64,000 bases of DNA from Ecdyonurus torrentis (lineage: Eukaryota; Arthropoda; Insecta; Ephemeroptera; Heptageniidae), in NCBI GenBank assembly GCA_949318235.1, contig OX439130.1, positions 43,351,040 to 43,415,039 on the forward strand, read 5' to 3'. The notes beneath the pieces were generated by a model that saw only the letters and a list, made by a program, of their open reading frames with translations, was not told the origin of the DNA and did no database searches. How positions within the stretch are numbered: the first letter of the stretch is position 1; the number at the start of each line of letters is the position of its first letter. The translations under genes and the position numbers were made by a program. This document shows, in pieces, positions 43,064 through 58,457 of this stretch.

Positions 43064-43080
43064 TTATTTTTAGTACCATC
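42974..43080. repeat. TA array enclosed by inverted repeats
   Basis: GATGGTACTAAAAAT at 42974-42988 is exactly mirrored by ATTTTTAGTACCATC at 43066-43080, and about 34 TA units fill the space between. The whole 107 bp is one self-complementary unit, consistent with a tiny foldback element whose centre expanded into a microsatellite. Confidence 0.8.
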
Positions 43081-43739
43081 ATAAAAAAGGTATTATATTA
43101 TATAATTCTAATATTTTGAAATTTTATTTGAAGTAAACTATAATTCTGTTCAAATTTTACGATAAAATATAGTGATAGGAAACAGTACAAATGTCACTAT
43201 AATTTTAGTCAGTTCATACATTTTCAATATTTTATTTTTGAAGTAAAACTATATTGATAATGTGACTATTATGAAAAACTTCATTATATGTCTAATTTGA
43301 CCTGCAAATATAAATAAATCACTTTGAAACCTCTATAACTAAACCTTTATAAAGTTAACTTTTTTATATTTTTGCAAAAATCAAAGTAACAACTTACACT
43401 TATACGGTTTTTGATTTAAAATTAGCAAAAAAAGTTAGGTTGTGATCTTTTTAAATTAGTTACTGTTCATCATTTTAATTGCTGTAAACTCAATATAATT
43501 AAAAATATTCTTACATTTTTTCTTTTTATAATCTGCAATTTCTGATGATTTGAGATTTTTATAACAGAGATGATTAATGATAATTGCTCATATATATATA
43601 TATAATGTAATATTACACATTTTTACAAATATCTGGCAACTTACAACAACAACTTCCAAATAAAATAGATATCGATTGCATAATTTTATCTTTCCAATAA
43701 CGCTTATAAATCAAATCATAATCACCTTCATTTTCAACC

Positions 43740-44058
43740 TTTAAAGGCATAGAAAACATGAAACAACATTATCTTTTTAATCATTAAACACAAAATGGGA
43801 TCTATAAAAGTGATGATAATTTTTGGCCCCAGCAGAGAGTGTGAAAAAACTGTAAAGTATGCCATTTACGTAAGTATTTCTGGTTATGACGTCAGAAACA
43901 GGCAAAAACTAGTATGAAAATGTTGTGCGGGTTGCATAAATCGAAATTTTCTGATCACTGCTACGGCATTTGGATGTTGATACCAATTATTTATGTAAGT
44001 CGCATCAAGTGTTTTGTGATGTAAATGCTAATGATTTTATGTTATCTATGCCTTTAAG
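43740..44058 (+). mobile_element. Dispersed repeat family, copy 2, with terminal inverted repeats
   Basis: The left end TTTAAAGGCATAGAAAACAT matches the inverted right end ATGTTATCTATGCCTTTAA with one mismatch. TTCATTTTC occurs just outside both ends, a possible 9-bp target duplication. The interior is about 300 bp similar to 24771-25100 and has no coding capacity. This is a nonautonomous DNA transposon (MITE) of undetermined superfamily. Confidence 0.78.
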
Positions 44059-44407
44059 TTCATTTTCTGCTAACTTCAATATAGAAAGTATTTTGCCATA
44101 TAAAATAAGTAAAGTCTGTTAATCAACAAAACTTTCAAGTAACAAAATGTAACAATACAATATCAGGCCTTATTCTCAGGTGTGCTTGAGTGACATAATT
44201 TTTTAGTATAAAGTTCTATATAGATATATATATTATATTTTAAGAAAAATAACATAAGCATGTGATATTAAAGTTTCCCCTTGGTGTGTCTGACAGCAAG
44301 TATCTTCTCTCGCTCTCTAAAGCATAGCAGATAACAAGTTATCTTGTGACAGATATAGGGCCGCGTGCACTCAAAGTCAACAAACATTCATCTCTTATCT
44401 ACACCGC

Positions 44408-44409
<2 letters not shown>

Positions 44410-44500
<91 letters not shown>
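44410..44500. repeat. (CT)n microsatellite
   Basis: About 44 uninterrupted CT units, in the intron between 41653 and 45397. Confidence 0.97.
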
Positions 44501-44980
44501 ATGCCGCGGCGACATTTCCGGAGCACCGCATATATTATTATACCTTGACATTATATTATGATGCATTATACTCATATTGATTTGCAAAACTATACCATCT
44601 ATAATGATAACATTTTCTTATATGTATATTTTATAACACGTTTGAAATTATGCATAATTGTCTTATAATATAAAATTTTATGAAGTATCAAACTTTATGT
44701 GTAATAAATATAATTGTTTTGAATTAAAAAAATTAATACCTTTTCCTTTACAATTTAATAATTTTATTAACTTTTGTCTTTAACGCTTTTTTTTCATTTA
44801 ACGAAACAAAGGAATTAAAAAATCGGGATAATTACATCCTCTCAATATTATTGGTGGCTATTTACACACGACGTGATTGCCTTTAAAAACTCGTTCCTTT
44901 AATTTAAATCGTTAGATTTATACTATCGTAAACGTGGATGGCTTGATCTCTTCGGTGTATCAGTACAATACAACCATTAT

Positions 44981-45056
44981 ATGAATTGCACAGCCTCTAT
45001 TGAATTGCATAATATGAATTGCACAGCCTCTATTAAATTGCATAATATGAATTGCA
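44981..45056. repeat. 33-bp tandem repeat, 2.3 copies
   Basis: ATGAATTGCACAGCCTCTAT plus TGAATTGCATAAT is repeated at 44981, 45014 and, partially, 45047, with one difference between the first two units. Confidence 0.9.
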
Positions 45057-45396
45057 ATATGACGTATTTTCTGACGATACGTAAGAGATTCCTGTAGAAG
45101 TAAACTGACACGTTGTGTGAGTTATTGCAAAACCAAGGTTTATGGTTAGAGTATTAGCAGTTCTGTCATCAAGATGGCTTCACGCGTAAATGTGGCGTCA
45201 TAATAAAATAACTTAATTCATTGTAAAGTACTGTATGGTGGTCTCATATGAAGTCACAATTCACATGCGTATATTGTGAATGACGAATACTCAATGACCC
45301 TTTTGCTCCAATGGGTCAATAATGACCTATGGGTCAACAAAGGGTAAAAAAAGAACTCTTATATCTGTCTAACCAAGGTGCATCAGGACAACTTAC

Positions 45397-45566
45397 CCCT
45401 GCTGACTGGCTCTGGACGTCTCATGCTGCTGCTGGTGATGCCGATGTTTTCTCCTACGTCTCTCCTCCACCCGGATTTGTTGCGGACTTGCATGGTTCTG
45501 ATGTTGCTGTGGGTGAAACCGGGATGGTTCCGAGGCCCGTCGTCTATCGGACCGATGCAATTGCCC
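45397..45566 (-). CDS. Exon: basic His/Gln-rich linker
   Basis: The acceptor CATTGTGATTTCAG and donor GG|GTAAGT define 170 bp, phase 0 to phase 2. The reading GQLHRSDRRRASEPSRFHPQ continues with a QHQNH stretch, then RVEERRRRKHRHHQQQHETS. RRRAS is a basophilic-kinase consensus and RRRRK could act as a nuclear or membrane-binding basic patch. The phases match both neighbours, which is the main reason for preferring this frame over the antisense 99-aa open frame. Confidence 0.72.
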
Positions 45567-46336
45567 CTGAAATCACAATGAAAAATGAACAAATTAATTT
45601 AATTATACAAGTCTCCCAAAATAATTAGATTCTTTTCAGTATCAGACATCAGACAGAACAAAGTATAAGTAAATAAAAATGTGTCATTTAAAAAAAAATT
45701 AAGAAAATGACTGAAATAATACAAATACGAATACTATACAAAATATATAGGGTTAATAAAGGGTTATTTAAAACTATGAAAATTGGTTATTGCATTGCTT
45801 TTCATCTAACATCTAACACCGAAAAAATATAGTATTTTCTCGTTACTGCTGATATAAAGCAATTAAAAAGTACATGGCCATGGATGTTAAATATACTTTG
45901 GGGAAAAAATCTACATTTATTTCCATGCATATGAATTAGTGTTTTGTAACTATAGAACATGAAATGAGATATGCGTTTTAGTCGACTGAGTCTCTTATGT
46001 TAATTAGAAAAGTGTGTTGTATAACACTTGGCTTTTTGCTTATACAGTCTTGCTTCAGTATCCCTTTGGTATTACAATTTCCTACACTATACTGGGCACT
46101 CACATCATTCAACCAACCAACCCACCCAACCATTGCATATACATACATACATATACATACGTACACATACATATAATATAGAGCAAGCCAAAGCTAGTCG
46201 GGCGGGTGGGCAGGCAGAGTAATAACCAGTTCAAATATTTGTTCGCAGGCCTCGCTCGTATTAACGCTGAAATTATCTGCCGCACCGCTACATATACATA
46301 CACATATATACATGTATGTATATAGCTATATACAGT

Positions 46337-46343
<7 letters not shown>

Positions 46344-46423
<80 letters not shown>
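46344..46423. repeat. (TA)n microsatellite
   Basis: About 40 uninterrupted TA units, ending 20 bp before the left terminus of the MITE at 46444. Confidence 0.97.
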
Positions 46424-46424
<1 letters not shown>

Positions 46425-46443
46425 TTACTATGTATATGAAACA

Positions 46444-46894
46444 TACAGGGTAAACTTAAATTCCCAGAACAGTTTTGGTTCCAAAAAACGGCTTTTCAGC
46501 GGAATTCGGGAACTTTTTTTTTTACGTTGGCGCATGAAAGTTTTAAATATTCAAAAGCAATGTGGAAATAGGTGGATTCTGAGAGAATATTGCGGAATTA
46601 AAATTAAATTAACCCACGTTTCCTTAATTGTGACATTTACAAGCTATATTTGGAAATGTTATTTATCAAAAGAAAAGAATAAGAATCAACCAATTTAAAG
46701 TTGTTATTTTTATTATTTTCTAGCATAGAATATCTTATTAATAAAGGGAAGGAAATCCATATAATTTTTTTAACACATTAATCTTTTGAGATTTTTTTTT
46801 TTTTTTTTTTTTTTTTTTGGATCCAACAAAATTAGAAATCTTTCCTGAACATCCAAATGGGGAAAGAAAAAAACTTTTAAGGGTACACCCTGTA
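46444..46894. mobile_element. Tc1/mariner-type MITE, about 450 bp
   Basis: The left end TACAGGGTAAACTTAAA is matched inverted by TTTTAAGGGTACACCCTGTA, and both ends carry TA outside CAGGGT. CAGGGTG-type termini with TA target sites are typical of Tc1/mariner-derived elements. The interior has no transposase. It includes a long T run (about 46790-46818). Confidence 0.65.
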
Positions 46895-46973
46895 CATACA
46901 ACAACATGCTGTACAGTAGAAACCATCAACGCTTTTATACAGAGTAAAAATCATCAGACTGGAATATGATAGA

Positions 46974-46975
<2 letters not shown>

Positions 46976-47040
<65 letters not shown>
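46976..47040. repeat. (GA)n microsatellite
   Basis: About 32 uninterrupted GA units, 80 bp beyond the right end of the MITE. Confidence 0.97.
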
Positions 47041-47042
<2 letters not shown>

Positions 47043-47946
47043 AAACTTTTATATACCATAAAGTAAAAAAATATGATATATATTAAAATTAACTTTATAT
47101 CCATATGCAAAATATATAATGTATGCTTTAAGGGGTTACAAACATTTAAAATACTTTATACACTAAAAATTTATGTGTACACTTTATGTATAAAAACAAG
47201 TCAAATATTATACTTTAAATTATATATAAAAAACAACTTTTGATGTTTGTCAATAATTATTATATTTTTTATTACACTTCAAAGTTTTATTAAACGTTTT
47301 GTGTATTACGTATTGATAAAATAAACACACGTAATATAAATATGAAAAAAAAAAAAAAAAAAAAAAAAAGGAAGCGGAGTTTTAAAAAACTTATATAATG
47401 TTTGTTTTTGAATGGTAAATGAATTAATTAAAATGTTGTGTTAATAGCAGACGATTGATACACATTGCATAACTAACTTCTGAATTGATCAAGATAAAAA
47501 AAAAAAAAAAAAAAAAAAATACTACGCACTAATAAACAAAAACTCATTTCATTGATAAAAATTTGAGGAAAAAAACCTTTCATCAATTAAGATTATCAAT
47601 ACTTAAAAATATTTCAATAAATGAAGTAGATAAACATATACTGTATATACGTATATCAATGAAATGCCGCGGTGTATTATTCATCGCACTTATCATTTAA
47701 TTGATGCAATTATATTTTCAGTTAAAATTTTAAGACGTTGTTGTTCCTTAGATTATTTAATTTATTTTATATAAAAACGTAAAATAATTTTCACATTATA
47801 ATATTACTATATAACTGATTAACTATATATTGTAATCAATATGACAGTATATCAGATAATAACAATGACCTGATCTAATTGAATTACTGTATATTGCTCT
47901 GTAATAATAAGATAATTCAGCACATGAAGCAAGACGATAACTCGAT

Positions 47947-47949
<3 letters not shown>

Positions 47950-48039
<90 letters not shown>
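47950..48039. repeat. (GA)n microsatellite
   Basis: About 44 uninterrupted GA units in the long intron. Confidence 0.97.
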
Positions 48040-48041
<2 letters not shown>

Positions 48042-49802
48042 CAAATTCCTGCAATGCACTAAATAAAAATAAAAACATAATTCATCCATACAACAATACC
48101 GCACGCTATTAAAAAAAACAAAAAAAAAAACAATTTTTTATTTTATTTTTTAGCAAGTTTATGAAAACAAGTTCGAGTCTCATCACAGATATTTTTGCGA
48201 TGCTAAATTTCCAACAATAATTTTTTTGACTTCAATAAAAAAAAGAAGTAAAAAAAAAAAAAAAAATTGCCTTATTAATTAGCATTGCAATATGAATATT
48301 TGTCCTTGGTATATATTTAGAGATGAGAATGACCATCATGCAGAGAGAAAAATTCACGTTGTGTGGGCTGAGAAAATAGGGTGTGTCATCCTATCGACAT
48401 GACATAGGAGACGTAGTATAAGCAAAGCGTAGCTATAGCTGCCTCCTGCTTGCCTGCACATGGGCAAACACAGGACGTATGGAGCTAATGGAGCTAGGGT
48501 CACGAGAAAAAGAAACCTGATCTCTTCAAAACTGCCATATTGTTGATGAGAATCCATCCACTTACACGCACCAATATTGACAATATATATAGTATACCTC
48601 CTCTTCTCCGCCTCTTTGTCTAACCAATAGCAAAACTATACTCATGTAACCTGACTCCTTTCCTCTCTCTCATACACACACACAGTGAAAGACAAGAAAA
48701 AAAAAATCTATACTTAAATCAACAATGGCCGCTATAAAGCTTATAACCATGATGGAGCTCATCACATATTACATCATACATGGATGTGCAGGGGATCTGT
48801 GATCGTCAATTCTATATAACTTATTACGTTAATTAGTATGTTATATTATTGCAACGTAAATTAATTAGCATACTCAATTAACTGATGTACTTAAAAACTT
48901 AAAAAAAATTATTTGTTATGATGGAGAATTATCAAAAAAAAAAAAAAAAAAAAAAGTTATATAAATTGCCATAAAAACAGCATTTTTGCTATCGAGTGTC
49001 AAATATAAATTTCTTTTCAAATTGCAAAACTTTTAATTTGCTCCCCAAATCAAAATAATGATTATTTGTAATTCTGCTGCAGACACCAGTACACAATTAG
49101 ATTTTCTAAGCACGTTGTATTGGTTATTATTTTTATTATCTAACAGTAAAAAATGATAACAAAAAATATATATACCTAAATATGTATATGAAATATATAC
49201 ACTATAATAAACTATAATTACAATAATCAAATTAAAAGCAAAGTAATGAGGTACTATGACATAATTTATGCAAACGCTCGCGGCAGCATCATAAAAGTTT
49301 CATAGTATAAACGTGTCAACTCCCTTTTAATGTAAATACTCATACAATTATAAATACATTGCAATTAGAGAACTAATAAATTTCTATATGTATAATTATT
49401 GTAATTACAAATTTATGCATGCTTAAAAGCAAAATTAAGTGAAATCAATTTACTATGAATTCTAACTTAATATTATACTTTTATCCCCGCAAAATTTTGA
49501 CCGAGTGTGACCCCTCCTCCCCCCCCCCCCCCCAATCAGTAGTGATAATTTTTTAATAAAAATTTGATGATTTTTTCAATAAAATATGTATACTAAAATT
49601 GTTGTTTATTTTTATTGCTGGTATATTATGTATTGTTACCTTAACTTTAGTGTTACATTTGTTACTCATTTACATATTGACGCAAAAAATGTAGAGAGCG
49701 TACACAAATATCAAATGAACGACAATTTTAGTTGCATTTTACTGATGACAGTAAAGGCTAAATTTTCGATTTTTTTGTTGAAAGATATTTCTAGAAAAAG
49801 AA

Positions 49803-49824
49803 GGGGGGGGGGGGGGGGGGGGGG
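49803..49824 (+). repeat. Oligo-G run (22 G)
   Basis: Twenty-two consecutive G on the plus strand, with a C run of 15 at 49519-49533 about 270 bp upstream. The two runs are complementary and could pair or form G-quadruplex/i-motif structures. Confidence 0.9.
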
Positions 49825-50770
49825 AGGGAAACTCACGTCAGAACTTTAACTAATATCTCAATATGAAGTTCAATTCACAAAATTATTGTACCTTAAAATT
49901 TCTAAGAAATTCGAATCAATTACACTTACCAGAAGAAAACAATAAATCAATCAATAAATAAATAAAAAAGCAATAATAATAATTATAAAAATCAATATTA
50001 GAAAAATATCTATTTTTAAATGACATGATGATTGATGAGATCAATGTAAGCAGCCGCGTAATGAAACTTCAGAATGGCCATGGATGGAAACACAATTCTC
50101 AGTACTCGTATTGGCGAATGTATAAGAGAAATGTGCGCGCAACAGTCATATTAATGGTTATTACTGATTTGACAAAATTGTTCCTAAATTTATATAACAG
50201 TATAATACTTACATTTATTTTAAAATTATTTTTTATATTTTAAACATTAAAACTTTCCACAGAAAAAAAAAGTAAAACTTAAGATATCTTTACACTCACT
50301 TAAACTTACACCTCTGAAAGTAGAAATAGTTTTAAGTATTCAGCTTATATATATATAGTTCATTTATATATATACATGCTTTTATGTATGTATATATGAC
50401 ACACACAACTTACATACGTATTCATATAGAAACAGTAGGACCAAATAGAGAAAACAGTTAATGTAGATATAGGGAGGGGTGCAAATATTATATATGTCAT
50501 CATGATACAAATTTTAAACATTGTGTAAGTGTAACAATAAAAAAGAAAGAAAAGAACATCAAATTTATATTATTATATTATGGTTCTTTTGCTTACTTAT
50601 ACTTTTTGTATACAGTATATATATACACGAGTATGTATATATATATATATATATATTATAATAGAGAGATAGAGAAGTGCATACTACTTGGTTATATAGA
50701 CACTATGGTTTGTCTATATGTATAACTAAATCCTCAGATACTTATACATATATAGCCAAGGGTTTATATA

Positions 50771-50809
<39 letters not shown>

Positions 50810-50897
50810 GTTTGGTTTTTGGTATAACGTTATATGTCAACCTTAAAAGCCAAATTATATACAATATTGATAGAGATTTTAACACACTACATGAGAG

Positions 50898-50899
<2 letters not shown>

Positions 50900-50939
<40 letters not shown>
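50900..50939. repeat. (GA)n microsatellite
   Basis: About 20 GA units. Short TA runs lie upstream at 50639-50656 and 50768-50803. Confidence 0.95.
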
Positions 50940-50940
<1 letters not shown>

Positions 50941-52518
50941 CATATATAAAATGTAAATAACATTTTATTTAATGATAAATATTTAATTAATCAAATCATG
51001 ATGGTTTATATTATTTAACATGTAAATATTTTAACTTAATATTATTTGTATGTAATACAAATAAACACAATATTATTATTATTATTTATTATAATATGTA
51101 ATGTAAATTTTCAAAAAAATATTTTTATTATCTTTTAATTATGTATAACATTATTGGTATAATACATTTTTATAAATATACAAAATTGAAAACTAAAGTC
51201 AATATATTTTTAATTTAAATTATAAATATTATAATGTGACAATATTATATATTTTACATCGCGGTTTATTTAGTAAAAATTTACAAGAAAAATATTTATA
51301 TGTTTATAAAATGTGTAAATATATACTTTTTAAATTTACAAAATAAATAATTATATAGAACTCTTTTAGTTTAATTATTGGCTATGAAAAGATAGCAAAC
51401 AAAAATAAAAAATAAACAAAAATAAAATTATTTTTATTGTGATTGAAAATTATTGAAATTGTTTGTGTTTACTGTTTCGTCTGTAAAAAAATCTATCGCC
51501 CACGTAAATAAAAGTGGAATTTTACGCATAATTATAATCATACTATATAAAGTTATTATTGCAGTATTATACCAAACAGATATTTAAATTCAGGGTTTTT
51601 AAATTTTTTAAATTAAATAATCGTTGTATACGAGGTATTGCAATGATGACTTTTTCTATTTTATTTTTTAATATTATTTTTCATCTCATAACTCTTAAAA
51701 CAAATATAATGACGAGAAAACACTAGATGAAATTCAAAACGTCGAAAGGATGAGCGTATATGGAAATAAAGAGGGGGACACTTTTGGAACTATTTTTCAA
51801 AATTTTGTTCTAAACTATTGAATCTGTCGCACAAAAAATAACTACAAATCTATTAAAAACCAATATTACATAAAAAACGACTCATAATAACAATAAATAA
51901 ACCATTACATGTACTGTATAAGGAAAAATTATAATAAGCTATACCATATGTATCAAATTTTTTATGATTATATAAAAGTTATAGAGAAAAAATTATATTT
52001 AAATACAAGGTTAAAAAAATGCAATGTATGTAAATAAAAATTAGCTACGGCGCAGTTAAAAAGCCATATATTTACACACAAGTAAATAAATAATAATAAA
52101 AAATTTCTAACCTTATTATTTATAAGCAGTTTGTTCGATAAAATTTAATCCTCTGCTTCATGATATTTATATATAAAACCTTTCTCTCTCCCGTGCGACT
52201 GTTTAAAAATCAAATATTTGTACCCAATTGCTCTCTCACTCACTCACTCTATAACAGGGTGTATATAAGTAGCAGTAGCAAACATCCAGTTAAAAAGTTA
52301 CATATACATTCATCACTATAAGTCCTCGTGGTTATGTCTATATACATCGCTTATAAAGATTAAATTTGTTTTTCTCTTATATATAGCAAACGAAATATAT
52401 ATAACGTTATGTATATAAAGGAACGCGAAAAAGCTTGTTCGCGTTTTTTTTTAAGTTTTTTTTTCTCTCTCTCGTTTTATATATTATAAAAGCTACCCTA
52501 TATACGCTTGAAGCATTT

Positions 52519-52549
<31 letters not shown>

Positions 52550-52878
52550 TTTTATATAACAAGTTCTCTCTTATACATTGATGTTTTCTAAGTAAATTTA
52601 CCTAACTTTTACCCCAATAGCTTCACTATCGAAGTAATGTAACAGCTATATAGCACACGCCCCGTTTTATAGGATGATGAATATACATGTTTTCATCGTG
52701 ATGACAAAAAAAAAATAATAATAATGATAAAACTCGTATTTTCAAAGTTTGTACAGTTAAATTTAACACAATCATTTTACATATGATATTTTTTTACGAA
52801 AACAAAAAATCGTTTTTCAGTCATTAAAGTGAAGCTTGTTTTTGGATTTCCATAATTATATTAGGATCAGAGTATATA

Positions 52879-52916
<38 letters not shown>

Positions 52917-53558
52917 ATTCCAAAGCGTTTCAGTAAAGTATACCAACCAATATACGCGTTTCTTTTTAAAGGGAAAATTGTTTCAAAGTCCTTCTCATTC
53001 TAAAATAAAGAAAGTATATATGTTCTTCTTTTATCACTTCCATCCCTTAAAGTAAATAAAAATAAAAAAAGCTTGAGATTATGCAATATGCAATACAAAG
53101 TGAAAACATCAATTAAATATAACGGTTATAAAAATTATAAATCCAGTCAACCATACTCTATAATCACTCACTTTGCAGTATTATACTAAGTTAAAATTTA
53201 ATTTTTACATATAATATATTATACATTTAAAAGTTTTATAGAAAATTAATGGCTTAAATCTCTTTAATCTGCAAACTTTGATTTTATTACAAAACTTTAC
53301 TTGTAAATTTTAATCTCAAAGTTCTTTGTTCATACAGAATTTCACGTTAATTCTAATTTAAAACCACACAACCTTAATCTGGGCTATCTTTTTTTTTTTT
53401 TTTTTTTCTTTTACGCAAAGAAAGACATAAAATTTATTTTACACAATTTTTTAAAACATCTTATTTTATAATACTATTATAATCCATACTGTCAACTTTA
53501 TATAAGTTGTGTAAAATTGTAGGACATTCAAATGAGAATACCAAAATTACATTTTTCA

Positions 53559-53617
<59 letters not shown>

Positions 53618-53713
53618 TAATAATCCTCATCTTATTTACAGTAGTAGTATAATAAAATATAGTCATACTACAATTTAAAAAACATATCAAATTCCAAAAA
53701 ATAATAATAATAA

Positions 53714-53745
<32 letters not shown>

Positions 53746-54411
53746 CGCAATACCATATGGTTCCTTTGTTCCAAAAATTAACCATACTTATTAAAATCTC
53801 TACATTTTCTTGTTCTGGGACACAAAGCAAAAGCATTCGCGCAATAAATTTCGTTTTTATTGATGAAATCATAATTTAAAAGCGCGTAACATATTATTTT
53901 CAAATATATTAATTCGAATTACAAATTTTGATTAAAAAAAAAAAAAATGATGTACAGTACACAAAAAAAGTAATGTATAGAAGTATGGTTTAAATTAAAA
54001 GAAAAGCAACTTCCATTAACAACATAAAAGAGGACATTTGAGAAGCTAATAAAATGGTTTAAAATCTCTTCGACAAGGCTCAAAATTAATCTAGATAATA
54101 AGCAGAGGCAGGCAAGAGCAGACAAAAACAATAGATCACTCCAAGCTTGAACACACAAAGTAACAAGCGTCATTGATGACTCAAGAGTCTTATATAAATA
54201 AACAAAACCCAGCATCAAGCTTCTAAATATCGATATAACTAAAAACATTCTAGACACAATATCTTATGATAATACTTGTTATTGTTTGATTTACAAGGGG
54301 AGGGGTCATAGGTCTCATGTCTTTAGATATTGATAGCCTGTTGTCAACATACAATTATGTATCATTTTAAACTTTATTTTTATATTAGTAATCTAAATTC
54401 AACAACTTAAG

Positions 54412-54414
<3 letters not shown>

Positions 54415-54457
<43 letters not shown>
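54415..54457 (+). repeat. Poly(A) run (43 A)
   Basis: Forty-three consecutive A, 85 bp before the left end of the next element. It could be the tail of a decayed retroposed sequence, but no recognisable body lies upstream. Confidence 0.85.
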
Positions 54458-54459
<2 letters not shown>

Positions 54460-54541
54460 GAAAGAGTTAGGTTTAAGCCTGAAAACACATTTGCTCCACT
54501 ATTATACACTGACTTTAGCCAGAAAATAATAACATTTTTAA

Positions 54542-55067
54542 GGATTAACCTCAGACCTAGCAAAAGCAAAATATCTCAAAATTGGTTCGATAACTTTTTT
54601 TAAAAACTTTAAGGGGGTTAAAAAATGTCATGATCTACGAGCTCCAGTTAAAAGAATATTCAAACAATATTTGTGACTCGAGATAATTAGGATTAAAATT
54701 TGCATATGATTAGCATTGTGTTTTTGTTTTTTCAATTAAAAAAAATTTTGGTTCGATAACTTTTTTTGAAACTTTCTGACGTTATAAATATGTCTAAGCT
54801 CTATCGATTACTTTTTGTTTTATATTTCAAAATTATTTCTGGCTCGAGAAAATTAAGCCCTCGTTTGCCCATTTGAATAACATTGATTTTGAATTTCGCG
54901 GCAAAATAAAAATGGTTAAAAATTAATTGTGAGAAATGTATGGCAATTATGAAGAAATTATACTTGAACTTCTATTTTGTAAAGATGAGATCTATCCAAA
55001 AATAATTTTAAAAATATTTTACGATAAGTTTTTGAAAAAAGGGGGCGTTCTAGGTCTGAGGTTCACC
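54542..55067. mobile_element. Nonautonomous element with internal tandem duplication
   Basis: The ends GGATTAACCTCAGACCTAG and CTAGGTCTGAGGTTCACC are inverted copies. Inside, two diverged units of about 150 bp (about 54580-54725 and 54750-54895) share TTGGTTCGATAACTTTTTTT, a following ACTTT word, CTCGAGA-AATTA and a closing ACATTG/GCATTG. No transposase frame is present. The superfamily is unknown. Confidence 0.65.
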
Positions 55068-55280
55068 GTTAAAAGCAGTAAAAGTCTGCTAACTCTGATG
55101 AAAATATCAGAGTAGGTTCACCAGTGACAATAACAATGTATTTTATTTCAGAATTAATAGTGACACTTTAAAGAGCCTAAAAATTCTTGAAAATAAAGGG
55201 AAATGTGCATGATAATACACGATATATATTTTTATGATACTAATAATATCATTTATGATTATGATAAATATGATTATATA

Positions 55281-55466
55281 GAAAAACACATAAATTAGGA
55301 AAAATTGGGGAATGAGAGATAGTATTAGCTTTCACTAACCTAATATTCTAACCCAGGTTGACAGACCCAAATTATAATATTTTCTCTATATACCACTGCG
55401 TCCCTGTTCGAGTAAGCTCATACTATCTCCCATTCCCCAATTTTTCAAAATCTATCTATGTGTTTC
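55281..55466. mobile_element. Foldback MITE-like element, about 186 bp
   Basis: The inverted arms share GAAAAATTGGGGAATG, GAGATAGTAT and AGCTT, and the outer ends GAAAAACACATA / TATGTGTTTC also match. The centre is about 90 bp. There is no coding capacity. Confidence 0.7.
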
Positions 55467-55651
55467 ACTATCAAATCTTTTTATTATCATACATATTGCA
55501 TATTCAATTTTTCATTGATATGTATATATATATATTTTTTTTATTGTTACATTTTGTGTGTGTGTGTGTGGATATTATTGTTTTTTGTAGTCCAGAGCAT
55601 TAGGGTACAAAAAAGTTAGCTCCAGTTGATACTACTGTAAAAATATTTTAC

Positions 55652-55654
<3 letters not shown>

Positions 55655-55714
<60 letters not shown>
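55655..55714. repeat. (TA)n array on the left flank of an inverted-repeat element
   Basis: About 30 TA units abutting the left terminus of the element at 55714-56201. Confidence 0.96.
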
Positions 55715-58161
<2,447 letters not shown>

Positions 58162-58289
58162 CTGGACATCCAGAGGTGAGCGCAGGCCATCATTGAAGTC
58201 TGCTGTTACTGCACCCGAGGCAAGTCGTAGTCGTGACATCATCGCTTCCTCTCTGATCCTCGACGCGTCTCTCACCTCACGTACCATTT
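58162..58289 (-). CDS. Most upstream visible exon: charged helical segment
   Basis: The acceptor ATTTGTTGCAG and donor CAG|GTATGC define 128 bp. Two bases complete a codon from an unseen upstream exon, then MVREVRDASRIREEAMMSRL continues RLASGAVTADFNDGLRSPLDVQ. The first half is strongly charged and helical, probably the end of a coiled coil, and the second half is more open. The exon ends in phase 0, matching the next exon at 45566. The internal Met at the start is not taken as the initiator because the acceptor lies directly upstream. Beyond it the DNA is filled with nested transposons, so the preceding exon is outside the window or was not recognised. Confidence 0.72.
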
Positions 58290-58457
58290 CTGCAACAAAT
58301 ATAAAGTATTATGTATTTACAAATTCAATGTTTGTTTATTATTAACTAGTTTGTATTGAGCCCTATACATGCCAGCTTCAATAAGGTCATACTAAATTAA
58401 ACTATGTCAAGATGTGCATGAAGCATGCCAATGCTAATAAGTGCAATATATCGCTCC

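Larger units (their letters stand above)
41654..45396 (-). other. Intron with a SINE, a MITE and microsatellites
   Basis: No further exon is seen. It holds the tRNA-derived SINE (41959-42424), the palindrome-enclosed TA array (42974-43080), copy 2 of the dispersed repeat (43740-44058), a (CT)n array (44410-44500), a 33-bp tandem repeat (44981-45056), and TGACC/GGGTCA half-site-like words at 45295-45345. Confidence 0.6.
45567..54541 (-). other. Long intron, mostly simple repeats and a MITE
   Basis: No additional exon is recognised. It contains TA, GA and oligo-G/C arrays, A or T runs (47343-47369, 47496-47519, 48940-48955, 52884-52909, 53717-53742), the MITE at 46444-46894, and AT-rich filler between 50950 and 53550. 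A hydrophobic 112-aa open frame on the minus strand at 53919-54257 has no domain signal and is not called. Confidence 0.5.

Noticed and set aside
45329..45628. 99-aa plus-strand open frame
   Set aside because: It is antisense to the minus-strand exon 45397-45566, which has splice sites and matching phases. The plus frame has neither.
50025..50243. 72-aa plus-strand open frame in the long intron
   Set aside because: The first part looks mildly protein-like but the rest is AT-driven Leu/Ile/Phe. No splice-compatible neighbours or domain motifs were seen on either strand.
51465..51500. GACGAAAC on the minus strand as a possible further hammerhead
   Set aside because: No CUGAUGA core or stem II partner lies within reach upstream on that strand.
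53919..54257. 112-aa hydrophobic minus-strand open frame resembling a membrane protein
   Set aside because: It has no family motif, is AT-rich, has a Phe-rich C-terminus made by an A/T run, lies within an intron, and shows no splice context or codon bias.
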